Assembly (NCBI GenBank): GCA_011799875.1
Contig: CM022303.1
Location: 727,457,921-727,521,920, forward strand
DNA length: 64,000 nt
Origin: Thinopyrum elongatum
Lineage: Eukaryota > Streptophyta > Magnoliopsida > Poales > Poaceae
Reading direction: 5' to 3'
Part shown: piece after piece, positions 1 to 10,437 of the stretch
How positions within the stretch are numbered: the first letter of the stretch is position 1
Layout: each line of letters opens with the position of its first letter
Made by a program: the position numbers and the translations under genes
Notes under the pieces: model-generated
Seen by the model: only the letters and a program-made list of their open reading frames with translations
Told to the model about the DNA's origin: nothing
The model's database searches: none

Positions 1-1
1 G

Positions 2-828
2 AAATTATTAAAAACTCTAAAGAAGCAACGAACTGCTATTGGATATACTCTTGATGATCTTAAGGGCATTAGTCCCACTCTATGTCAACACAAAATTAAT
101 ATGGAACCTGATGCTAAACCTGTCATTGATCATCAGCGACGGTTGAATCCTAAGATGAAAGAAGTGGTAAGAAATGAAATATTAAAGCTTCTGGAAGCAG
201 GTATAATTTATCCTATTGCTGATAGTAGATGGGTAAGTCTCGTTCATTGTGTCCCTAAGAAGGGTGGTAGTACTGTTGTGCCTAATGATAAGAATGAATT
301 GATCCCACAAAGAATTGTCACAGGTTATAGAATGGTAATTGATTTTAGAAAATTAAATAAAGCTACTAGAAAAGATCATTATCCTTTACCTTTTATTGAT
401 CAGATGCTAGAAAGACTATCAAAACATACACACTTTTGCTTTCTAGATGGCTATTCTGGTTTTTCCCAAATACCTGTGTCACAAGAGGATCAAGAAAAAA
501 CTACTTTTACTTCCCTTTCGGTACCTTTGCTTATGGACATATGCCTTTTGGTCTATGTAATTCACCTGCTACCTTTCAAAGATGTATGACTGCTATATTC
601 TCTGACTTTTGTGAAAAGATTGTTGAGGTTTTCATGGATGATTTCTCCGTTTACGAAACTTCTTTTGATGATTGCCTAAGCAACCTTGATATAGTTTTGC
701 AGAGATGTGAAGAAACTAATCTTGTATTTAATTGGGAGGAGTGCCACTTTATGGTTAATGAAGGTATTGTCTTGGGGCATAAAATTTAAGAAAGAGGTAT
801 TGAAGTTGATAAAGCTAAAGCTGATGCT
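2..828 (+). pseudogene. pol: Athila-type pol, reverse transcriptase part (broken)
   Basis: RNA-dependent DNA polymerase domain of the retrotransposon polyprotein. The frame is open from the window edge and runs through the conserved RT core (MVIDFRKLNKATRKDHYPLP near 331-390, LDGYSGFSQIPV near 445-477). A one-base loss near 512 moves it to another frame, which continues with MPFGLCNSPATFQRCM and the catalytic FMDD box (631-642). A TAA at 787-789 interrupts it shortly before the nested element begins at 829. After that element the same protein continues at 7808. With a frameshift and a stop it cannot give a functional polymerase. Family assignment is secure; the exact family name is not. Confidence 0.88.
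824..828 (+). repeat. Target site duplication, left copy (ATGCT)
   Basis: ATGCT immediately precedes the TGATACG start of the nested LTR and is repeated at 7803-7807 after its CA end. Removing one copy plus the element restores a continuous pol frame reading through Ala-Ile-Glu-Lys-Met. Confidence 0.95.
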
Positions 829-2436
829 TGATACGTCTCCAACGTATCTATAATTTATGAAGTATTCATGCCATTATATTATCATTCTTGGATGTTTTAC
901 AATCATTTTATAGCAACTTTGTATCATTTTTTGGGACTAACCTATTGACATAGTGCCCAGTGCCAGTTGCTGTTTTTTGCTTGTTTTCTACATCGCAGGA
1001 AATCAATATCAAACGATGTCCAAATGCAGCGAAAATTTTTGGATAATTTTTTTGGACCAGAAGACCCAGGATGGGCTAAAAAGGTACTAGAGGGTAGGCC
1101 CGTGGTGGGCACAACCCACCTGGGCACGCCTAGGAGCCCAGGCGCGCCCAGGGGGTTGTGCCCCACTCGGTGGTCTCCCGCGCCGCCTCTTCGCCCTATA
1201 AATTGCCAAATATTCCAAAACCCCCAGGGGTAACCCTAGACCAGAAGTTCTGCCGCCGCAGGCCTCTGTAGCCACGAAAAACCAATCTAGACCCCGTTCC
1301 GGCACCCTGCCAGAGGCGGAAATCATCACCGGTGGCCATCTTCATCATCCAGGTGGCCACCATGATGAGGAGGGAGTAGTCCACCCTCGGGCTGGCGGTT
1401 TGTACCAGTACCTATGTGTTTAATATCTCTTTCTCATGTTCTTTATTTGGCACGATCTTGATGTATCGTGGGCTTTGTTAATATAGTTGGATCATATGGT
1501 GTTTTCCCCTCTCTATCTTGTTGTGAATTGAGTTTTCCCTTTGAGATTTTGTTTTATCGGATTGAATAGTTTTATGGATTTGAGAGCACTTTATATATGT
1601 CTTGCATATGAATACCCATGGTGACAATGGGGTACTATATTTATTCACTTGATATATGTTTTGGCACTCAACTCATAGATTCCCGAGGTGACATTGGGGT
1701 AATCTATGCATAGGGGTTGATGCACGTTCTCGTCTTTGTTTCTCCGGTAGAAATCTTGGGGCACTCTTTGAGGATCTTTGTGTTGGATTGAGTATTATGA
1801 ATCTGAATTTGTTTTGGTGTTATTTTAGTATGAACTCTTGGATAGATTGAACGGAAAGAATAGCTTTGTGTTATTTTAGTACGAACTCTTCAATAGATTG
1901 AACGGAAAGAATAACTTTAAGGTGGTTTCGTACCCTCCAAACAATTTCTTCTTATGTTCTCCGCTAGATAAGAACTTTGGAGTGATTCTTCATCGTACAT
2001 TGAGGGATGGTTATATGATCCAATTAGATTAGCATTGTTGAGAGATTGCACTAGCGAAAGTATGGACCTTAGGCCTTGTTTTCAAGCATTGCAATACCAT
2101 TTGTGCTCCGTTTTATCACTTGCTACCTTGCTGTTTTTATTTATTCAGATTATAAAAATATATTTCTACCAACCATATTACACTTTTATCTCCATCTCTT
2201 CACCGAACTAGTGCACCTATACAATTTGCCATTGTATTGGGTGTGTTGGGGACACAAGAGACTTTTTGTTATTTGGTTGCAGGGTTGTTTGAGAGAGAGC
2301 ATCTTCATCCTACGCCTCCCACGGATTGATAAACCTTAGGTCATCCACTTGTGAGAAAATTTCTACTGTCCTACAAAACTCTGCGCCTGGAGGCCCAACA
2401 TGAGTCTACAAGAATAAAGTTGCGTAGTAGACATCA
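829..2436 (+). repeat. 5' LTR of the pol-less Athila-like element
   Basis: A 1608-bp LTR starting TGATACGTC and ending ACATCA, followed by the primer site. It contains a TATA-like box (1197-1203), a GC-rich stretch with repeated CCCAGG/GCGCGCC words (1100-1165) and an internal direct repeat near 1808-1920 (ATTTTAGTACGAACTCTT-type text twice). It matches 6257-7802 closely, but the 3' copy has lost about 60 bp near its end. ORFs in this stretch are antisense or chance frames. Confidence 0.93.
1197..1203 (+). promoter_or_regulatory. Putative TATA box in LTR (TATAAAT)
   Basis: CTATAAATT lies downstream of a GC-rich block, about 370 bp into the LTR. The identical site occurs at 6627-6633 in the 3' LTR. 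It is the best candidate for the element's RNA polymerase II promoter; the start site is not proven. Confidence 0.5.
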
Positions 2437-2446
2437 AGCTCTTTTC

Positions 2447-2464
2447 TGGCGCCGTTGCCGGGGA
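2447..2464 (+). other. Primer binding site, tRNA-Asp type
   Basis: TGGCGCCGTTGCCGGGGA begins 10 bp after the 5' LTR. It is complementary to the 3' end of plant tRNA-Asp(GUC), the primer typical of Athila-lineage elements. This ties the pol-less element to that lineage. Confidence 0.88.
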
Positions 2465-2560
2465 GGTGAGTGCTTGAAGGTATATCTTTAGATCTTGCAA
2501 TTGAATCTTTTAGTTTCTTGTTTTATCACTAGTTTGTTTATAAAAGAAAACTACAAAAAA

Positions 2561-3205
2561 ATGGAATTGAGGTGGTCTCATATTGTTCATATTTATCATG
2601 TCTTTCTTGAAAATGATGGAAAGGAAAATTGTGCTCAATTATTAGAGGAATAATTCTATAAAATGTTTGACAAAAAATCTTTGAATGATGAGCATGATTG
2701 CAATGTTGTTGCTATGAACTCTTTGAATATCCATGATACTAACGATATGCAATGCCATAAGCTTGGGGATGCTATGTTTGATGAAAATGATATTTTTAGT
2801 CCCCCAAGTTTTGATGAGAAAATTTATTATGATGATAGCATGCCTCCTATTTATGATGATTATATTGATGAGAGTGGGTTTGGAAGAGTGTCAACTCTAG
2901 GTAATAGTGATCCCGCTATTTTGGAGGTTGTTGAATCTTATTGTAATAATTATGAAAGTGGATTTGGAGAGGTCATGACTTTATTTAGTGATGATTCCAC
3001 TATTTTGGAAGAGGTTTCAATTGATTATGAGAACGAAGTTGCTATCTATGATGATTATGGTGATGACATGTATGCTATATTGAGTAATGATAACTATGAA
3101 ACTTGTCATCATGATTTTAATTTTCAATCACATGATAGTTATATTGATAAATCCATTCATGATGCTACTGAAAATTATTATGAGAGAGGAACTTGTGATT
3201 CATGA
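2561..3205 (+). pseudogene. Acidic ORF of the non-autonomous element (one internal stop)
   Basis: A frame beginning at ATG 2561 reads 30 codons to a TAA at 2651-2653, then continues in the same frame from ATG 2663 to 3205 (180 codons). The 180-aa part is very rich in Asp, Glu, Tyr and Asn, with repeated YDD/YDDY clusters. It carries a duplicated module beginning ESGFG at residues 70 and 98, a 28-residue period. It has no zinc knuckle and no membrane segment, and I see no enzyme motif. Similar ORFs recur in Triticeae non-autonomous Athila-like elements; I know of no assigned function. It sits just after the primer site, where gag would be. Confidence 0.7.
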
Positions 3206-6200
3206 TGCTCTCTTTATGTTTCAATTCTTATCTTTTATGTGAGCATCATTGAAACATTCATGCCTAGCCAAAAAGGCATTAAAGAAAAGCGCTTGTTGGG
3301 AGACAACCCAACATTTACCCCTACTATTTTTGTGTGTTCACATGATTAGTATACTGTACTAATTATTTTTTATAGCTTTTGATTCAATAAAGTGCCAAGT
3401 AAAGCCTTTGGGATAGTGTGGATTATAGTTGACTTGATTCTGTGCAAAAACAGAAACTTTTGCGTCCAGTACAGAAATTCCTTTATTTTACTGGAATGTG
3501 GAAACATTCCGAATTTTTTACAGTTGATGGGAATAAAATTTTTCTATCTTTCCTAATTTTTCAGAATTTTTGGAGTTGCAGAAGTATGACCTTAATTCAG
3601 ATCTTTACGTACTGTTCTGTTTTTGACAGATTCTGTTTTTCAATGCATAGTTTGCTTGTTTTATGGTTTCCATGGCTTATATTGCTTAATATAAATTGTG
3701 GAAATTGTAGATTACGTTAGGCATTGTGTGTGAACAATTATGAATCTTATCTTCACAGTACCAAAGTGAACGATTTGTCTTTATCATACTAACTCATCTC
3801 ATGAAGTTCCGTTAAGTTTTGTGTGATTGAAGTTTTCAAGTTTTGGGTGAGATATCGATATGAGGAGAATAAGGAGTGACAAGACCCTAAGCTTGGTGAT
3901 TCCCAAGGCATCCCCAAGTCAATATTCAAGTAATATCCAAGCAACCAAGCTTGGGGATGCCCCGGAAGGCATCCCCTCTTTCGTCTTCAACATTATCGGT
4001 AACCTCACCTGGAGCTATATTTTCATTCGTCACATGATATGAGTTTTTCTTGGAGAGTCATTTTATTTTAGTTGGATTTTCTTGATGTTATTTATATAAT
4101 GTTTTGCATCTTTTATTTCAAATAAAAATGTCAAGTATAGCATTCATGCTTATTTTGCAAGTCTATATGTTGCTGTTTGAAAACAGAAAGTTTATCGCTG
4201 TTGCAAAAATTCTCCAGAAAATTCACAATGTGATAAAATGTTGAAATGTTTTGCACAATAAGATATAATAAATTTTCTACAGTGTAGTCAATTTTCAGAA
4301 TTTTTGGAGTTAGGGAAGTATGATGAATATTGCAGTCTTTACAGACTGTTCTGTTTAGACAGATTGCTGTTATGTTTGCATTGTTTGCATATGTTTGCTT
4401 GTTTAACGATTCTATTTGAAGATAGGAGTATTAAATATGCAGAGGCATTTAGTATGCAATGTTAAATAATAATTTTAGTGATTTTCTACAGTAGAGAATG
4501 ATAAGGTTATGCATTGATTTATACTAACTTATCTCATGAGTTCTTGTTGAGTTTTGTGTGGATGGAGTTTTTAAGATTTAGGGAAACCGTGATATAAAAG
4601 AAATTAAGGAGACACAAAAGCTCATGCTTGGGGATGCCCAAGGCATCCCAAGTTAATATTCCAAGAAGTCTCAAGCATCTAAGCTTGGGGATGCCCCGGT
4701 AGGCATCCCACCTTTCTTCATCAACAATTATAGGTTAGCCTCGGTTGAACCTAAGTTTTTGCTTCTTCACATGATGTGTGCTATTCTTGAAATGTTATTT
4801 TTTTTGTTTTGCTTTCTGTTTTAATAAAATATTTAGATCTAAAACTTTTAAATAAGGGAGGGTCCTCACATAGCTACCTATTTACTTAACTACTCAGTTG
4901 ATCTTAACTTATATCTTTTTGGAGTAGCTTGTCATTTACTCTTGTGCTTCACTTATATCCTATGAGTAAATTGTTGAATGAATTGAATATCATGAATTTG
5001 AAATTACATGTTCATATCATGCCTAGTAGTAGCTTCACATTGGGTTTAGAAAGTGAAATCTTTTGAAGCTTCACAATCACAATATTGGTCATACAAGCAA
5101 TTCATGAGGAAGAGAACTTTCACATACAAATATATTATCTTGGACATCTTCTATGATTGTGAATACCCATCATTAATTATTTTCAAACATGAGAAAATTA
5201 GTTGATGTTGGACAAGGAAGACAACATAATGAGTTATGGTTGTGTATATTTGCATAGAAGTTATATTGTCATGGATCCTCCAACATGTGGTGTTTGCCTA
5301 GGATCTTTTGCTAGCCAAAAATTCGTACTAAGTAGAGACACTACTTGTGCATCCAAAAACCCTTAAACCCAGTTTCTTGCCATGAGTGTCCACCATACCT
5401 ACCTATGGATTGAATAAGATCCCTCAAGTAAGTTGTCATCGGTGCATAAAGCAATAAAAATTGCTCCTAAACATGTTTGATCTTTTATTTTTAGGGAAAA
5501 TTGAGCGTTGTACGAACTTGTGATGGCAAAGTAATAAAAGCGACGGACTACATAATAAAGGTTGCTATCATAACGGTCAATATAACATGACGTTCCTTTG
5601 CATTAATAGTTTGGGCATCCAAAAATAAAAAGCGCATGACAACCTCTGCTTCCCTCTGTGAAGGGCCTATCCTTTACTTTTTAGTATTTACTTTTATGCA
5701 AGAGTCAATAGTATGCATTCTCATTTCAACCTCAATTATTCTCTAGTTGGCAAGCATCATGTGGTGGGGAAAGATCTAGGAACATATGGCTAGTCAAATA
5801 TATTTGATCATGATTTATTATTGTTGACAATTATCTCTATGATAAATGAGTTGGGAGGCGAAACATTAAGCCCCTATCTTTCTCTGTGTTCGATGGATGC
5901 CATTTGTTCTAAGAGTATGCTTTGAGTACTAGAAATCATAGAAGAATATATGATGATTGAGTATGTGGAGATCTTTCTTAGATTTTGTTGAATAACTTGA
6001 ATTGCAATTATTTGTTGACTGAGGACATAGGTTGTTGAGTTTCAAGAGAATTCATTGTTTGAACCTTAACATGTGAATTGGTTGCTACTTTAACATGAGA
6101 AGTTTCATGAGAAAGAATTTCTGTTATGATGTTAGAAAAAGTGATTGAAATTACCATTGATCAAACTTGTGCACTTTGCTAGCATTCACACTTCATAAGT

Positions 6201-6235
6201 TGTTTCTTTTATCATTTACCTACTCAAGGACGAGT
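3206..6235 (+). other. Noncoding internal region of the pol-less element
   Basis: About 3 kb without a credible gene. It contains two diverged direct repeats of roughly 650-700 bp (about 3440-4080 and 4170-4830), each ending with short hairpins of the form GGGGATGCC...GGCATCCCC. From about 5090 to 5900 it is clearly homologous to 10840-11640 in the host Athila-type element, including the shared block CTGCTTCCCTCTG near 5645 and 11371. Confidence 0.8.
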
Positions 6236-6256
6236 AGGAATTAAGCTTGGGGATGC
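6236..6256 (+). other. Polypurine tract before the 3' LTR
   Basis: A purine-rich run ending AAGCTTGGGGATGC lies directly against the 3' LTR. It is the expected plus-strand primer. The same GCTTGGGGATGC word recurs inside the element near 3948 and 4682. Confidence 0.75.
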
Positions 6257-7802
6257 TGATACGTCTCCAACGTATCTATAATTTATGAAGTATTCATGCT
6301 ATTATATTATCATTCTTGGATGTTTTACAATCATTTTATAGCAACTTCATATCATTTTTTGGGACTAACCTATTGACATAGTGCCCAGTGGCAGTTGCTA
6401 TTTTTTTGCTTGTTTTTTACATCGCAGGAAATCAATATCAAACGAAGTCCAAATGCAGCGAAAATTTTTGGAGATTTTTTTTGGACCAGAAGACCCAGGA
6501 TGGACTAAAAAAGTACCAGAGGGGAGGCCCGAGGTGGGCACAACCCACCTGGGCGCGCCTAGGAGCCCAGGCGCGCCCAGGGGGGTTGTGCCGCCCTCGG
6601 TGGCCTCCCGCACCGCCTCTTCGCCCTATAAATTGCCAAATATTCCAAAACACCCAGGGGTAACCCTAGATCAGAAGTTCCGCTGCCGCAGCCCTCTGTA
6701 GCCATAAAAAACAATCTAGACCCCGTTTCAACACCCTGCCGGAGGGAGAAATCATCACCGGTGGCCATCTTCATCATCCCGACGGCCACCACGATGAGGA
6801 GGGAGTAGTCCACCCTCGGGGCTGGCGGTTTGTACCAGTAGCTATGTGTTTAATCTCTCTCTCTCTCGTGTTCTTGATTTGGCACGATCTTGATGTATCG
6901 CGGGCTTTGTTACTATAGTTGGATCATATGGTGTTTTCCCCTCTCTATCTTGTTGTGAATTGAGTTTTCCCTTTGAGATTTTGTTTTATCAGATTGAATA
7001 CTTTTCTGGATTTCAGAGCACTTGATATATGTCTTGCATATGAATACCCATGGTGACAATGGGTATTATATTGATTCACTTGATATATGTTTTGGCACCC
7101 AACTCGCGGATTCCCGAGGTGACATTGGGGTAATCTATGCATAGGGGTTGATGCACGTTCTCGTCTTTGTTTCTCCGGTAGAAATCTTGGGGAACTCTTT
7201 GAGGTTCTTTGTGTTGGATTGAGTATTATGAATCTGAATTTGTTTTGGTGTTATTTTAGTACGAACTCTTGGATAGATCGAACGGAAAGAATAGCTTTGT
7301 GTTATTTTAGTACGAACTCTTGAATAGATCGAACGGAAAGAATAACTTTAAGGTTATTTCGTACCCTACAAACTATTTCTTCTTATGTTCTCCGCTAGAT
7401 AAGAACTTTGGAGTGATTCTTCCTCGCACGTTGAGGGATGGTTTTATGATCCAATTAGATTAGCATTGTTGAGAGATTGCACTAGCGAAAGTACGGAACC
7501 TAGGCCTTGTTTTCAAGCATTGCAATACCGTTTGTGCTCCATTTTATCACTTGCTACCTTGCTGTTTTTATTTATTCAGATTATAAAAATATATTTCTAC
7601 CATCCATATTACACTTTTATCACCATCTCTTTGCCGAACTAGTGCACCTATACAATTTGCCATTGTATTGGGTGTGTTGGGGACACAAGAGACTTTTTGT
7701 TATTTGGTTGCAGGGTTGTTTGAGGGAGACCATCTTCATCCTATGCCTCCCACGGATTGATAAACCTTAGGTCATCCACTTGAAGTAGCGTAGTAGTCAT
7801 CA
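6257..7802 (+). repeat. 3' LTR of the pol-less Athila-like element
   Basis: A 1546-bp copy of the 5' LTR with scattered substitutions and a deletion of about 60 bp just before the end: the text after CCACTTG jumps to GCGTAGTAG. It ends CATCA at 7802 and is followed by the ATGCT duplication. Confidence 0.93.
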
Positions 7803-7807
7803 ATGCT

Positions 7808-9720
7808 ATAGAAAAAATGTCGTGTCCTAAAGATATCAAAGGTATAAAAAGTTTCCTTGGTCATGCCAGTTTCTATAGGAGATTTATTAAAGACTTATCT
7901 AAAATTTCTAGGCCTCTCACTAATCTCTTGCAAAAATATGTTCCATTTGTTTTTGATGATGATTGTGTAGAAGCATTTGAAATACTTAAGAAAGCCTTAC
8001 TTTCTGCACCTATTTTCAACCACTTGATTGGAACCTACCCTTTGAAATTATGTGTGATGCTAGTGACTATGCTGTTGGGGCTGTTCTAGGACAAAGAGTT
8101 GATAGGAAATTAAATGTTATCCATTATGCTAGTAAAACTCTAGACAGTGATCAAAGAAATTATGCTACTACTGAGAAAGAATTTTTAGCAGTTGTATTTT
8201 CTTGTGATAAGTTTAGATCTTATATTGTTGATTCCAAAGTTACTGTTCACACTGATCATGTTGCTATTAAATACCTTATGGAAATGAAAGATGCTAAACC
8301 TAGACTCAATAGTTGGGTTCTCTTGTTACAAGAATTTGATTTACATATTGTTGATAGAAAGGGAGCTGAGAACCCCATAGCAGACAACTTGTATAGGTTA
8401 GAAAATATTCTTGATGACCCACTACCTATTGATGATAGCTTTCCTGATGAACAACTAGCTGTCATAAATGCTTATAGTAGTACCCCATGGTATGCAAACT
8501 ACACTAATTATATTGTTGCTAAATTTATACTACCGAGTTTCACGTACCAACAAAAGAAAAAGTTTTTCTATGATTTAAGACATTACTTCTGGGATGACCC
8601 ACACCTTTACAAAGAAGGGGTAGATGGTGTTATTAGACGTTGTGTACCTGAGTAAGAACAAGAACAGATCCGACGCAAGTGTCACTCCGAGGCCTACAGA
8701 GGACACCATGCTGGTGATAGAACTGCACACAAGGTATTACAATCTGGTTTTTATTGGCCTACTCTTTTCAAGGATGCTCGTAAGTTTGTCTTGTCCTATG
8801 ATGATTGTCAAAGAATTGGTAATATTAGTAGATGTCAGGAAATGCCTATGAATTATTCACTTGTTATTGAACCATTTGATGTTTGGAGATTTGATTATAT
8901 GGTACCTTTTCCTTCCTCTAATGGATATACACATATTTTGGTTGCTGTTGATTATGTTACTAAGTGCGTAGAAGCTATTCCAACTAGTAGTGCTGATCAT
9001 AACACTTCCATTAAAATGCTTAAAGAAGTTATTTTCCCGAGGTTCAGAGTCCCTAGAAATTTAATGACTGATGGTGGTTTACACTTTATTCATGGTGCCT
9101 TCCGTAAATTGCTTCCTAAGTATGATGTTAACCATAGAATTGCATCTCCATACCATCCTCAGTCTAGTGGGCAAGTAGAATTAAGTAATAGAGAAATAAA
9201 ATTGATCTTGCAAAAGACTGTTAATAGATCTAGAAATAACTAGTCTAAGAAACTTGATGATGCATTATGGGCTTATAGAACTGCTTATAAAAATCCTATG
9301 GATATGTCTCCATATAAAATGGTTTACGGAAAAGCTCATCAGTTATCTCTTGAACTAGAACGTAAAGCTTATTGGGCAATTAAAGAGCTCAACTATGATT
9401 TCAAACTTGCCGGTGAGAAGAGGTTATTTGACATTAGCTCACTTGATGAATGGAGAACCCAAGCCTATGAGAATGCCAAATTGTTTAAAGAAAAAGTTAA
9501 AAGATGGCATGATGAAATGATACAAAAGCGTGAATTCAGTGTAGGTGACCATGTCTTGCTATACAATTCTCGTTTAAGTTTTTTTGCAGGAAAATTTCTC
9601 TCTAAATGTTAAGGGCCTAACATTATCGAGGAAGTTTATCATTCCGGCGCCATCAAGATCAACAACCCCGAAGGCAATAACCCGAAGGTGATGAACGGAC
9701 AAAGAATCAAACATTATATA
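7808..9720 (+). pseudogene. pol: Athila-type pol, RNase H and integrase part (broken)
   Basis: Continues the protein split at 828. The end of RT (SFLGHASFYRRFIKDLSKI) runs to a one-base loss near 8013. RNase H follows ([15 protein letters not shown] from 8050, TDH near 8251), then integrase. The integrase zinc finger is seen at [11 protein letters not shown] with LSYDDC, where the first cysteine of the expected pair is Tyr. The DD35E core has D in TDGG and E in QVE with 35 residues between. In-frame stops lie at 8653-8655, 9241-9243 and 9610-9612. The protein ends near 9720 with GQRIKHYI. It is non-functional as read. Confidence 0.88.
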
Positions 9721-9915
9721 ATATCCCTACCCCCCTGGGCGCGCCTCCCAGGCTTGTGGCCACATCGTGTGCCCTCCGGACTCCGTTTTCTTGCAGAACA
9801 CCTCTTTTGGTCAGTAAAAATTCATTATATAATATCCCGAAGGTTTTGACCACCGTATCACGGTAGTACCCTCTGTTCTTGTTTCGAGCTATTTTTCTGA
9901 CAGATCTAGATCGCC
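9721..9915 (+). other. Spacer after pol with a 16-bp direct repeat
   Basis: Noncoding. CATTATATAATATCCC occurs at 9712-9727 and 9823-9838, bracketing GC-rich text that resembles LTR or leader sequence (CCCCCTGGGCGCGCC). It may be a template-switch scar, or the leader of the downstream ORF. Confidence 0.5.
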
Positions 9916-10437
9916 ATGACGTCCCCAAGTGCTCTGAAGGACAAGTTCTTTGAGAAGGTCATCAACCCCTACCTTGCGGAGGCGATGCAACACCCTCAAA
10001 CCATTAAGATGCTTGAGGGGGTGCTGCACATCTGGGATGTTCAAGGGCCAAAGAGGATCGGAAGCATGGAGACTAGGCTTCAAGCGATGGAGAAGCAAGT
10101 CTTCAAGTGCCAAGTGATGGTGGAACGCGGACTCAATGCCAATCACTCCAGGATCACGGAATTTACCTGTGATCACAAGCTGGACGCCAAGAACATCGAG
10201 GAGCCCATCTTCAAGCTTCATGAGAAAATCGAGCATCTCCAAGCCTAGATCTATGACCTACAAAACCAAAACTATGAGTATGAATACAGATTTAAAAGGA
10301 TGAGTTTGGCTACAGGTTTGAGGATCCCGGAGACTCGTTCATCTTTTAACGATGGTGAACCTATGCCTTGGAAGACGGAAGATAAGCTTCCCTCATCATC
10401 AACCTCAACACCTTCACCTCCGAAGAAGGAGACTTGA
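9916..10437 (+). pseudogene. Accessory ORF of the Athila-type element (env position), one stop
   Basis: Starts MTSPSALKDKFFEKVINPYL and reads 110 codons to TAG 10246-10248, then continues in the same frame to TGA 10435-10437, about 173 codons in all. Heptad-like stretches (METRLQAMEKQVFKCQ, IFKLHEKIEHLQA) suggest a coiled coil; the C-terminal part is Ser/Pro-rich. It has no signal peptide and no transmembrane segment, so although it lies where Athila elements place an env-like gene it does not look like an envelope protein. I recognise the protein as recurrent in Triticeae elements but know no function. Confidence 0.7.

Larger units (their letters stand above)
829..7802 (+). mobile_element. 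Non-autonomous Athila-like LTR retrotransposon lacking pol
   Basis: A complete 6974-bp insertion with two LTRs (829-2436 and 6257-7802), a tRNA-Asp primer site, a short acidic ORF, about 3 kb of noncoding DNA and a polypurine tract, flanked by a perfect 5-bp duplication. There is no recognisable gag, protease, RT or integrase, so it must have been mobilised by proteins supplied in trans. LTR text of this kind (TGATACGTCTCCAACG) is abundant in Triticeae and resembles the Sabrina/WHAM group, but I cannot fix the family name from memory alone. Confidence 0.92.
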
